A stretch of 24,789 bases of DNA, taken from assembly GCA_010279815.1 (NCBI GenBank), contig QEOQ01000511.1, forward strand, positions 519,236 through 544,024. Reading direction: 5' to 3'. Both the position numbers and the translations under genes were made by a program. Each line of letters begins with the position of its first letter. Position 1 is the stretch's first letter. Source of the stretch: Brachionus plicatilis (taxonomy: Eukaryota; Rotifera; Eurotatoria; Ploima; Brachionidae). Positions 17,601 to 24,018 of the stretch are shown here, one piece after another. The notes under the pieces are model-generated. The model was not told the DNA's origin. It saw only the letters and a list, made by a program, of their open reading frames with translations, and did not search any database.

Positions 17601-20397
17601 GACTCTAGGCTTGAGTAGGAAATTAGGTCTTTGCTTATTCTGGTAAAGTAATTGTCGCAAAGTGGTTCTGTGTAGTAAAAAAATTCGATTTGAGGCTGGC
17701 TTATTTCGCTTTCGGACTGTCTTAGTTCGCTGAAGATAAAAGTTACCAATAGACGATTGGACAGACTGGAAAAAATCTGAAAATCTTCCAAAAATGAGCA
17801 AACAACTGGATTTTTTTCAATCTGAGCATCGATTCGGTTAGTTGTTCGGTTTAATCGCACAATTATATAGTCTTGACAATCAATGTTCTCTGTTTCTTTG
17901 CCATTTGAATACTTGGTTATGTTGAGGACTATACGGGAGCCTAGTTTGGCATGAAAATCAAAGTCCATCTGAACATTACGCAAATCTGAACCAGTTAATT
18001 CAGTATCACTCGAAAAATAACCAATTTCGTTGGTATACAAACGATACAGTTCTGAAAAAAAATATTATTTAAACTAAAAAAATCTTTTACTCAAAATTTC
18101 ACAATTTATGTAATCTAAAATTTTTGTAGCCTACAATTCATGGAGCCTATAATTCATGGAGCCTATAATTTATGTAATCTAAAGTTTATGTAGCCTACAA
18201 ATTTTCTAGCCTCCAGTTTATGTAGCCTCCAGTTTATGTAGCCTACAGTTTATGTAGCCTACAGTTTATGTAGCCTACAATTTTTGTAGCCTACAGTTTA
18301 TGTAACCTACAATTTTTGTAGCCTACAGTTTATGTAACCTACAATTTTTGTAGCCTTTAGTTTTTGTAACCTATGGTTTTTGTAGCGTACAATTTTTGTA
18401 ACCTACAATTTTTGTAGCCTTTAGTTTTTGTAACCTATGGTTTTTGTAGCGTACAGTTAATGTTCAGTAGAAATTAAAACTAACTTGTACGCATTTTGTT
18501 TTTCGACTCTTCCTTTCCTCAACTCTTCCTTGACTCTTCCTTTCCTCGACTCTTTCTTTTCTTCGACTATTCCTTTCTTCAGCTCTTAGGAAAGGAAAGG
18601 AAAAGTTTAAGAAGAGCCAAGGAAAGGAAGAGGAAGAGTCGAGGAAAAGTTGGGGAAAAGAAATGTACAAGTTAGTTTTAAATTGTACTGTAGCAAAAAA
18701 AAATTAAAAATTTTACTTTTAATAACTTTAAGATAATGTAAAGTAATGCGGCCTACAATTCATGGAGCCTACAATTTTTGTAGCCTATGGTTTTTTTAGC
18801 GTACAGTTAATGTAGCAAAAAAACAAAACTAAAAATTTTACTTTTAATAACTTTAAGATACTACAAGTTATGTAGCCTACAATTTATGTAGCCTACAATT
18901 TTTGTAGCCTATAATTCATGTAATCAACAATTTATGTAGCCTTTAGTTTTTGTAGCCTATGATTTTTGTAGCCCACAGTTTATGAAGTAAACAAAAAAAA
19001 TTAAAAATTTTACTTTTAATAACTTTAAGATTAAATTCCATGACAAAATTATCAGGCACAGGATTAACAGATGGATGATGAGGTTCTCGACTGAGCTGTA
19101 CATAAAGCTTCCTAAATCCTCTAAGCTCATAAATTCGATTGTCAAACTTGCATGGTGTAAATTGTTTGACATACATTTGATCAAACTGGTTCAAACCATA
19201 AACAGTGATTAGAGAGGAATTTTTTTCACTATTGCACAAAGTCTTTGTTTTGTATTCAGTTAGCTTGAACGCAATCTTGTTTCTCGGATCCTTATTCTCA
19301 AGTTCGAATTGCAAATACGAGTCCAATTTGGGAGATGTAATCAAAGCTGAATCCAGTCTGTGATAGTATTTATTTTCAGTCTCAGTCATTCTAATCTCTT
19401 TGACACTGCGTCTCACTTTGCCAACATTTACCTCTATTGGTTCATTGTTCTCAAAACAATTAATCAATTTTACCAGAACAAATCTACTGCCTACCAGAAC
19501 ACCATTTTCAAATTGATCCAAAGACTGAGCACTCTCGAACACAGCCTGGGTGAAATAGTCATTTTTGTTCTCCAAATTGTTGGCAGTGGTCACATGCATT
19601 GAAGCGTGGCATATACGATCCTCATGTATCGGAAATGACACTACCTTCAACGACACCATCGATCTAATCAAATCTGTGTTTTTAATTCTGTAAATGCAGT
19701 CATGATCTGAATTGTGGTAAATGTTTGGCAAGTCACCTTCCATGTCAATGTCTCTCATTCGACTTATTGAATCACATCCACTCACTATTTGTCTCAGTCT
19801 TAATTTAACATCAAATGGCAGCAGGTATCTCTTTACTTTTAGCACTGAGTTTGAGTCAAGTATTTCTATGTAGCTTTTTAAGCAGTCCGATTTTTGTGAC
19901 ATGGCACATTGGGAAAAGTCCAAGTGTCGACTTTCTGTCACAATTTTCAGCTCAACTTGATAATTTTTGTTAGATGATGCAATTGATATTGTTTGAGTGT
20001 GCGATTTGTCATCAGATCGCTGCACTAGAATCTCTTCATACTCGCCTGATTTGATGACTAGGTTAATCTCGCCTTGCTTGGGCAAATCCTTGGTTGTGGT
20101 TGTGGTCACAGTTGTGGTAGATTCAACTAGAACTTGACTGGTTCCATTGTCTGCAAGTGTGGTGTTGTCAAATTCAATTGGTTCGGTGCCAGTGTCATAC
20201 TGTTCTGGTTCAGCAAACTCAGTTGTTTGTTCCGTAGTGGTGGGTTCAGTGGTTGTGTCTGACAATTGCTCTTCTTTCAATTGACTTAGTCGATACTCGG
20301 CTAAATCAGCAGGGTCCAAGTAGTCATCCAGCAGTTCGGCTATGTCCTGTGCGCTTAGTGCCGCGACCAAGAGTATTAGCAAAAATTTCAGCCTCAT
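8518..20397 (-). CDS. Large CUB-like/MAM/EGF single-pass membrane protein (six visible exons)
   Basis: Join on the minus strand: 20397-19014, 18051-16708, 15336-13750, 11720-10566, 8928-8739, 8686-8518. All introns are GT..AG and phases agree (1,1,1,1,2). The total is 5829 nt, or 1942 residues without any exon hidden in the gap. Order: signal peptide (1-16, cut near LSA/QD); acidic Thr-rich stretch (45-105); divergent CUB-like modules across about 110-1210; MAM domain (about 1215-1381); one EGF in exon 3; ten six-cysteine EGF-like modules (1441-1821); transmembrane helix (about 1858-1878); a 64-residue Ser/Thr- and Lys/Arg-rich tail. The architecture implies a type I cell-surface adhesion or receptor protein with a glycosylated ectodomain; ligand unknown. 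Residue numbers after 1438 will shift if a gap exon is recovered. I recognise no named orthologue. The upstream neighbour is a short paralogue of its N-terminus. Confidence 0.82.
8739..8928 (-). CDS. Exon 5: juxtamembrane segment and transmembrane helix
   Basis: A 190-base exon between acceptor TTTATTTAG/AAATTTC and donor CAAAAA/GTAATC, phase 1 in and phase 2 out. It reads on from the last EGF as K-ISDYLPQYEQYLKQERLMN, a charged juxtamembrane stretch, then a hydrophobic helix at about 1858-1878 (ILIGMVALGFIICMVIGFLI) with small residues spaced as in helix-packing motifs, followed by SYKK. This is the membrane anchor of the whole protein. The short intron that follows is only 52 bases. Confidence 0.85.
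9932..9952. repeat. 21-bp palindrome
   Basis: ACTTGACATG, one base, then CATGTCAAGT. It shares the ACATG core with the palindrome at 10242-10265 in the same intron. Confidence 0.5.
10242..10265. repeat. 24-bp perfect palindrome
   Basis: The half-site ATAACATGTCTA is followed directly by its complement. It lies inside the inverted-repeat element of intron 4. It could be a dyad binding site or the arms of a cruciform. Confidence 0.6.
10566..11720 (-). CDS. Exon 4: ten EGF-like modules
   Basis: Acceptor CATATGTAG/ACAACT, donor ATAAAA/GTAGGA, phase 1 at both ends. Ten consecutive six-cysteine EGF-like modules fall at about residues 1441-1821. The third (INIDDCDSNPCQNGARC followed by NSYEC) carries the calcium-binding consensus. 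The fourth is long between its first cysteines, and the eighth is compact with a shortened C2-C3 loop. Such arrays act in extracellular protein-protein contact in receptors and adhesion molecules. The first cysteine of module 1 is the third residue of the exon (DNC), so it cannot also finish the EGF left open by exon 3. Confidence 0.88.
12233..12399. mobile_element. Non-autonomous Tc1/mariner-like MITE
   Basis: A 167-bp palindromic element with 42-bp identical terminal inverted repeats starting CAGTGGTTCTACAAAAAGCC and flanked on both sides by TA, the target duplication used by Tc1/mariner transposases. The interior is made of TTACGTAA and AATTACGTAAAATTACGT motifs in both orientations. There is no coding capacity. 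It sits in intron 3 of the large membrane-protein gene. Confidence 0.78.
12689..12733. repeat. Direct repeats beside the gap
   Basis: A unit of about 22 bases, TTAGTACACTCTAAAAAATA plus AT, occurs twice in tandem. A related pair (AAATACTAACTTTATTG at about 12745 and AAATACTAAGTTTATTG at about 12845) continues to the N run. This looks like the start of a tandem repeat that the assembly could not cross. Confidence 0.6.
12880..13696. other. Assembly gap (817 N)
   Basis: A run of N. Open frames crossing it are artefacts. The left edge ends in short direct repeats, a common reason for an assembly break. Confidence 0.99.
13750..15336 (-). CDS. Exon 3: two CUB-like modules, MAM domain, incomplete EGF
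   Basis: Acceptor TTTTTTTCCAAG/ATGAA, donor ACCG/GTAAGT, phase 1 at both ends; residues 910-1438. A CUB-like module spans about 957-1075 (WLFLAPQDHVVVIKL). A clearer one spans about 1092-1209, with WVIRAPYSKKIHIF, a Cys pair, and a closing KGFTFFYAFEE. The MAM domain runs about 1215-1381: opening CYFQMKNNLTCGY and W at 1235, central LLSPKID, W at 1336, closing AEASLDNIEL and Cys 1381. An EGF-like module follows, with C1-C5 present. The exon stops at GYT before the sixth cysteine, which must come from the next exon. Confidence 0.82.
16708..18051 (-). CDS. Exon 2: CUB-like ectodomain modules
   Basis: Acceptor TTTTTTTTCAG/AACTG and donor AAAG/GTAGAT, phase 1 at both ends; residues about 462-909. 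There is no in-frame ATG at the 5' end, so it is an internal exon. The alternating hydrophobic strands, spaced cysteines and several N-glycosylation sequons (for example NIT, NRT and NYT) suit extracellular CUB-like sandwiches. The clearest has a KLGSRIVLNITKYS start, an IDCQDYIIV middle and an IEFFYYTEPLC end. The similarity is by pattern only and is weaker than for exon 3. Confidence 0.78.
18107..18985. repeat. 16-bp minisatellite array in intron 1, interrupted by a foldback
   Basis: About twenty imperfect copies of a 16-bp unit (TTTATGTAGCCTACAG and variants with TTTTTGTAGCCTACAA, TGTAACC or TGTAGCG) run from 18107 to about 18465. The array resumes at 18750-18785 and 18862-18985. Most units contain TGTAGCCTACA, a perfect inverted repeat around a central C. 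A longer block of about 64 bases (four units) is itself repeated at about 18356-18459. Confidence 0.85.
18474..18681. repeat. Polypurine/polypyrimidine foldback element
   Basis: Perfect 17-bp terminal inverted repeats (TTAAAACTAACTTGTAC at the left, its complement at 18665-18681) enclose a left half that is almost all pyrimidine (CGACTCTTCCTTTCCT repeats) and a right half that is almost all purine. It folds into a long hairpin and interrupts the 16-bp array. No target duplication is obvious. Confidence 0.7.
19014..20397 (-). CDS. Exon 1: signal peptide, acidic Thr-rich linker, CUB-like modules
   Basis: Starts at ATG 20397 with the hydrophobic leader MRLKFLLILLVAALSA, then the motif LLDDYLDPADLAEY (22-35) shared with the neighbouring 91-residue gene. 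Residues 45-105 are rich in Thr, Glu and Pro, like a mucin-type O-glycosylated stalk. About 110-461 looks like two to three divergent CUB-like beta-sandwich modules. Examples are GDLPNIYHNSDHDCIYRI (221-238) followed by a Cys at 263, and LQFELENKD (362-370) followed by Cys 388 and Cys 416. The frame stays open past 19014. The donor AAAA/GTAAAA is chosen because it gives phase 1, matching exon 2; the ORF beyond it is low-complexity intron. Confidence 0.8.
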
Positions 20398-20410
20398 AGT
20401 TTAACTAAAT

Positions 20411-20421
20411 TTTAGCTTAAG
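20411..20421 (-). promoter_or_regulatory. Shared upstream 11-mer, large gene copy
   Basis: CTTAAGCTAAA (minus strand), beginning 14 bases upstream of the large gene's ATG. The identical 11-mer stands 35 bases upstream of the neighbouring 91-residue gene. It may be a common 5' UTR or core-promoter element inherited by duplication. Confidence 0.35.
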
Positions 20422-20552
20422 TTAAATGACTTTGTTGGCTTTGAGCTTTTTTTTACAAGAGAAAAAGCATGGTTTTTTTATATTTAAAATGTTACATAAT
20501 TAATTAAAAGTTGAAGGTTTTGAAATGAAAAAATTTGAATTTTTTTAAAAAT

Positions 20553-20558
20553 TTTATT
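20553..20558 (-). terminator. Polyadenylation signal of the 91-residue secreted protein gene
   Basis: AATAAA on the minus strand about 56 bases after the TAA at 20614, just before the large gene's promoter region. Confidence 0.45.
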
Positions 20559-20613
20559 GATTTTAAATATTGATAAAAAATCGAATTGGAGAAAAAAAAA
20601 ATTGTGCAAAATT

Positions 20614-20889
20614 TTAATCAGCTAAAAAGCTGATCGAGTCCATGATTGATTCAAGGGTTTTTTTGATTATATGGTCGAAAATGCTCGGTGGTTGATGCTT
20701 GCTTTTGTGAACAGTAAGCTCTAAAGCTATGGTCATGAATTGAGTGTCGTTTGATGCTAGTTTGTCCAACAGTTGTCTATTGTAATCGGCTATATCTGCC
20801 GGGTCCAAAAATTCATCCGGCAGTTCGACAACGCTTTGTGAATTTATTGCCGCAATTAACAAAAAAAATATCAACACATATTTTATCAT
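20614..20889 (-). CDS. Short secreted protein, paralogue of the large gene's N-terminus
   Basis: 91 residues from ATG 20889 to TAA 20614. Signal peptide about 1-18 (MIKYVLIFFLLIAAINS, cut before Q). Residues 22-43 (VELPDEFLDPADIADYNRQL) align with exon 1 of the neighbouring large gene (AELLDDYLDPADLAEYRLSQ), and the nucleotides are also alike. The rest (LASNDTQF..., HQPPSIFDHIIKKTLESIMD) has no match to that gene and may form an amphipathic helix. The gene is intronless and begins 217 bases upstream of the large gene on the same strand. AATAAA lies on the minus strand at 20558-20553, about 56 bases past the stop. It is either a real small secreted protein or a truncated duplicate of the first exon; the intact frame and poly(A) signal favour the former. 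Function unknown. Confidence 0.68.
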   Translation of the reverse strand: MIKYVLIFFLLIAAINSQSVVELPDEFLDPADIADYNRQLLDKLASNDTQFMTIALELTVHKSKHQPPSIFDHIIKKTLESIMDSISFLAD

Positions 20890-20923
20890 TTTTTTTTTTT
20901 AAACTAAGAATAAAATTAATTTT

Positions 20924-20934
20924 TTTAGCTTAAG
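20924..20934 (-). promoter_or_regulatory. Shared upstream 11-mer, short gene copy
   Basis: CTTAAGCTAAA (minus strand), 35 bases before ATG 20889; identical to the copy at 20411-20421. A looser relative (AAGCTAAA) occurs upstream of the acidic secreted protein gene at about 21576-21583. Confidence 0.35.
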
Positions 20935-21018
20935 ATCATTTCTAGAATTTTTAGATTTTTTTTTCGCCAAGTTCAAGGCTTTTTTAGAATAAAATTTGAA
21001 TCTTACGATTGTTAAAAA

Positions 21019-21024
21019 TTTATT
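21019..21024 (-). terminator. Polyadenylation signal of the acidic secreted protein gene
   Basis: AATAAA on the minus strand about 70 bases beyond the TAA at 21094. Confidence 0.4.
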
Positions 21025-21093
21025 TGTTTAAACAAAATTGATTTAATTATTAAAATTATATTCGATTCCAAACTAAAATTGATTATTAAAAAT

Positions 21094-21537
21094 TTAAAAA
21101 AATAGCTTTTCATAATCATCGTTTTGATCAATGTCTATATACTCTTCATTTTTCATTAATTTGACCGTGCTAGTGTACGGTGAGGTAGATGGATACAAAA
21201 TTTCGGTCTCAAAAGTTCCGACAAAATATGGATTAGTAGTTGGTTCATTTGTGTCAATCTCTTCGTGTCCCAAGTCTTCCAATTTGTCGGAAAATTGCGA
21301 TTCCAAATCGGTCTCATCTCTTTCTGGTTCAGAGTTAAAAAAGTCAATATCATTTTGGTATTCATAGCTAGTCTGGCTTGTGGTTAAGTCAAAATCATCT
21401 TCGCGGGCATTAGTGTATTCATCATCAAAGTCCCAAGATAAAGCATTTTCATTTTTAGTGTCTTTCAGAACTGGCATTTGGAATGATGACAGCAAAATGC
21501 TCGAGAAAAAAAATAGACTAAAATTTTTTCTTAGCAT
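21094..21537 (-). CDS. Small acidic secreted protein
   Basis: 147 residues from ATG 21537 (MLRKNFSLFFFSSILLSSFQ) to TAA 21094. The frame is open slightly further upstream, but this is the only ATG giving a clean signal peptide (about 1-18). The mature part is strongly acidic and Tyr/Ser/Thr-rich (SWDFDDEYTNAREDDFDL, DETDLESQFSDKLEDL, DIDQNDDYEKLFF), has no cysteine and is probably disordered. Its Thr/Ser/Glu-rich style resembles the stalk of the large gene's exon 1, but I see no alignable block. It is intronless and on the same strand as both neighbours. AATAAA (minus strand, 21024-21019) lies about 70 bases after the stop. Such proteins can bind calcium or matrix; that is speculation. Confidence 0.62.
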   Translation of the reverse strand: MLRKNFSLFFFSSILLSSFQMPVLKDTKNENALSWDFDDEYTNAREDDFDLTTSQTSYEYQNDIDFFNSEPERDETDLESQFSDKLEDLGHEEIDTNEPTTNPYFVGTFETEILYPSTSPYTSTVKLMKNEEYIDIDQNDDYEKLFF

Positions 21538-21779
21538 TTTTTTTAGAATCAAAAATCAAAAATTTGGACTAAAAATTTAGCTTTGATTTTTTAAGTTTAA
21601 GCTTTATGAGAGTTTTAAATTAAAGAGCAAATGTTTGTTTATTAATTCAAAGTAATTGTACAAGTATAAAATATGTTGGAATCGAAAAAAGACCAGCTAA
21701 GTACATTCACATTTAAAAATAAAGCATGAAATTATTTTTCAATTTTTGCTAAATTTAAATTTAAATTTAGATTAAGACA

Positions 21780-22009
21780 TGTTTTTTTTATATAAAAAAG
21801 TTTAATAAAAACTTCGCTAATTTAATAAAAAATTAGCTATTTCAATAAAAAGAAATCTAATTTGTTAAAGTTAAGTCTAATTTTATAAAAATAATCTATT
21901 CAAATAAAAAAAATATCTAGCTTAATAGAATTTAAAAAAATTCATTATTTTTTTGAGATGAATCTAGAACAAAAAAAAAGAATTATTTTCTAAATTTTGA
22001 GAAATTTTT
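21780..22009. repeat. Imperfect AT-rich repeats
   Basis: Diverged copies of a CTAATTTAATAAAAA-like word recur between about 21820 and 21920. Related TAGCGGTATTTTTAATAAAA words repeat at 22311-22342. Low-complexity tandem decay; no function evident. Confidence 0.35.
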
Positions 22010-22114
22010 CTAAATTTCTACTCTTGTAACAACAAAAACTTCATCAAAAATATCATCAGCGACCAATATTGACTCGTCAGGGTTACTCAAGAGAATATTT
22101 TCGCTACTTGACAT
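22010..22114 (-). CDS. Possible 34-residue microprotein
   Basis: ATG 22114 to TAG 22010, MSSSENILLSNPDESILVAD followed by a short acidic/hydrophobic end (IFDEVFVVTRVEI). It stands out because this is the only GC-richer, codon-like stretch between 21540 and 23380. It has no signal peptide, cysteines or recognised domain. It could be a true small ORF, or a first exon whose partner I cannot identify. Confidence 0.33.
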   Translation of the reverse strand: MSSSENILLSNPDESILVADDIFDEVFVVTRVEI

Positions 22115-22698
22115 TTTTGGAAATTTTTTGCTAACCTAATTTACTTTTAAGTTTTTAATTGAATTTTACTATCTGTAACCATTTATTACTTTTTATACTT
22201 ACTATTAATAATTAAAATTTTATTAATATAGAGGTAAGTGTTATTAATTTAGATGTGTTTTTTTTTTTTTTTAGATGAGTTTCCGTTTATTTAGAGGCAA
22301 GCTTATTAAATTAGCGGTATTTTTAATAAAATAGCGGTATTAAAAAATTATTCGCCCTAAAAAAATATAGAATAAAATATCTTAATTTTTTATCTTGATT
22401 TTAAATATATATTTTTTTCCTTATTTGACAGAAATATAGCTTACTGAAAATATTTTATGTTTTTTGCTCCATTAAGTCTTAATTTTTTATTTTCTTAAAA
22501 AAACTGAATTTAAAAGATCTTGATAAATATTTTCTTATAAAGTTAATTTCAAAATTTTCACTAGTATTGACTAAAATTAATTGCAAAAGTTATAGTAACC
22601 CTTTAAAAAAAATAATTCAATCATATCTGAGTAAATTTCGATAAATAAATCATTTAAATTAATACTATAAAATATTACAGTAAATTTTTAATTTTTAA

Positions 22699-22821
22699 CG
22701 TCGCACTAAAAGCCCAAGAATTTTGGTTTTAGTGCCTCGTAAAAATGTGAATTTTTTAGTAAGTCGAAAAAACTTTTTTTTTAAGGCATCAAAACCAAAT
22801 TCTTGGGCTTTTAGTGCGACT
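22699..22821. mobile_element. Inverted-repeat MITE flanked by TTAA
   Basis: About 30-bp terminal repeats (GTCGCACTAAAAGCCCAAGA... and its complement ending at 22820, one-base indel) enclose a 60-base AT-rich loop. TTAA flanks both sides (22695-22698 and 22822-22825), as for piggyBac-type insertion, though the outermost bases do not pair. It shares the word AAAAGCCCA.GAATT with the Tc1-like element at 12233. Confidence 0.65.
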
Positions 22822-22825
22822 TTAA

Positions 22826-23364
22826 AAAACAAATATTTACTGAAATATGATTATTAATCATTTTTTATTTGAATTATTAAATTTTTCCTAATTTTACGTA
22901 AATTGGGTAAAATATGGAAAATAAATGATTTATTTTTTTTACGTAAAGTGTAGTAAAATCAAAAATATCCGAAGTATTGAAGAATTTTGACGTTATTTTA
23001 AAAAGAATTAGATTTTAATTTACGAAATTCTAAGTTTACATGATTAGACCTCTAATCGAATTTAGTGTGAAATTTTTTGTCTATTAATTGATAAACAAAT
23101 GAATAAATATATAAAACATAAAATAATAATATAATTATTTATAGTTTTGGTTTTTTTTCAGAAAAATTTGAACAAAATAAAAAGTGAAAATTTAACTTTT
23201 ATTGTTTTAAATATAATTTGGCTAAAACAAATTATTTTCTCACAATTTCTTTTACTCTGAATAGTTTGGCTGAAATATTTTGGAAAATAAAATTAGTTAA
23301 AATTTATCAAATCAAGAAAAACAAGCTGGATTCATTTTTTTCTCTTTTCAATTCAGAACCGTAG
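22826..23364. other. AT-rich spacer
   Basis: No gene seen. Contains a small TTACGTAA-type patch at 22890-22955. Confidence 0.5.
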
Positions 23365-23370
23365 TTTATT
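23365..23370 (-). terminator. Polyadenylation signal of the EGF/transmembrane gene
   Basis: AATAAA (minus strand) 17 bases after the stop. Confidence 0.4.
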
Positions 23371-23386
23371 CATTGAAATTAATAGT

Positions 23387-24018
23387 TTATTTTTTAAAAT
23401 TTTTCCCAATAAATAAATTGGAAAAATCTAAGATAATAAAAAAAAGGAAAATGGTCGCGATAAAAATGATGGCAATAATTGACGAAGTTTTGATGGCTTT
23501 TTTAATTGTCTTTTGAGTCTGACTTTCTATTTCACAATAATCTCCACTATATAGGTAAAAACACTCACATTTTGGTTTATTATCAATATCAACACAATTG
23601 CCTTTAGATGAGCATGTTTGATTTTTACAAACATTAACTTTATTCTCGCAACTAAATCCATAGTAAAGGTAAGAATTTGATTGTGTATCTTTTTGACATT
23701 CACATAAATATTTTCTTTCACTCATTTGATTTTTGCATGTTGAGTTATTTAGGCAAGGATTTGATGAACAAGGTCTTACATCGGTTTCACACGAAGGACC
23801 AATATAGAATGAATCACATTCACACTGGAACTTGTTGTTCTCAAGAATACATTTGCCATTATTCGAACAGTTGGACAAACAATCTCCAATGTCCATTTTA
23901 CTTGTGAGCAAATTAGCAGCCTGATCACTTTCCAAATCATCTAAAGAATCGAATTTTGGTATGGATTTACCGTTTACTTTGATCAATATTTCTTCTTCAT
24001 CATAAAAATTCTCATTTC
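23387..24018 (-). CDS. Last exon of an EGF-like transmembrane protein (5' part off the window)
   Basis: A 632-base terminal exon after acceptor TTTTATCTAG/GAAATG (phase 1), stop TAA at 23389-23387; 209 residues visible. No ATG fits the 5' end, so earlier exons lie further right, probably outside the window. Counting from the Leu codon at 23986, there are three six-cysteine EGF-like modules (Cys 36-66, 73-113, 120-151), a basic linker (QKTIKKAIK), a transmembrane helix (168-187, SIIAIIFIATIFLFFIILDF) and a very short tail ending GKNFKK. It is a membrane-anchored EGF protein like the large gene at 8518-20397 and may be a distant relative, but the tail and EGF sequences differ. The second EGF has an unusually long C5-C6 loop. 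Confidence 0.83.

Noticed and set aside
18107..18465. CRISPR-like array
   Set aside because: The repeats are contiguous 16-mers without unique spacers, in an intron of a eukaryotic gene.
18464..18670. 68-residue minus-strand frame rich in Phe/Ser then Arg/Glu
   Set aside because: It is the purine/pyrimidine foldback read as codons, not a gene.
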